A stretch of 6,269 bases of DNA from Candidatus Latescibacterota bacterium. GTDB taxonomy: Bacteria; JAAXHH01. A program made the position numbers and the translations under genes. The notes below the pieces were generated by a model. The model had not been told where the DNA came from and made no database searches. It saw nothing but the letters and a program-made list of their open reading frames with translations. The stretch lies in the NCBI GenBank assembly GCA_022821935.1, contig JAJECR010000102.1, forward strand, positions 1 to 6,269, in the 5' to 3' direction. This document shows, in pieces, positions 6,254-6,269 of the stretch. The number at the start of each line of letters is the position of its first letter. Position 1 is the first letter of the stretch.

Positions 6254-6269
6254 TCCGTCGAACGACCAG

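Overview
The window is a compact, moderately high-GC stretch of bacterial chromosome with five protein genes and no RNA genes, insertion sequences, CRISPR arrays or long gaps. It reads as ordinary, vertically maintained DNA. All five genes show the same codon style: Leu TTA/CTA and Ser TCA codons are rare, which leaves very long codon-aligned shadow ORFs on the opposite strands. The organism cannot be named from the sequence. A SpoIIE-type phosphatase, the long plant/cyanobacterial/Bacteroidetes-like form of IspH and a bacterial indoleamine 2,3-dioxygenase together suggest a free-living Gram-negative bacterium that makes isoprenoids by the MEP pathway, possibly from an environmental phylum. 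That placement is inference only.

Layout. Bases 1-1682 (+) encode a tandem-GAF, RsbU-like PP2C/SpoIIE serine phosphatase whose true start codon probably lies one base outside the window. Bases 1756-2721 (+) encode a Gfo/Idh/MocA-family NAD(P)-dependent oxidoreductase with a strong ribosome binding site. Bases 2753-3619 (-) encode a TIM-barrel sugar phosphate isomerase/epimerase (IolE/IolI, AP-endonuclease-2 fold) that converges on the oxidoreductase across only 31 bases. Bases 3705-4961 (-) encode IspH, the 4Fe-4S enzyme of the last MEP-pathway step. Bases 5047-6231 (-) encode an indoleamine 2,3-dioxygenase-family heme enzyme. The intergenic gaps are 73, 31, 85 and 85 bases.

How they may work together. 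The oxidoreductase and the epimerase belong to families that often act on the same sugar or cyclitol substrates, so a shared pathway is plausible although the genes are convergent. IDO, ispH and the epimerase lie in one orientation with short gaps and could be co-transcribed, but an AT-rich, promoter-like segment with a small inverted repeat before ispH suggests that ispH can be transcribed separately. The phosphatase is a signalling protein with no partner switch genes visible here.

I found no convincing undescribed system. The most noteworthy items are the bacterial IDO, which has histidine at the position of human IDO1 Ser167 (as in tryptophan 2,3-dioxygenase), its placement beside ispH, and a Cys pair around the conserved active-site serine of IspH.
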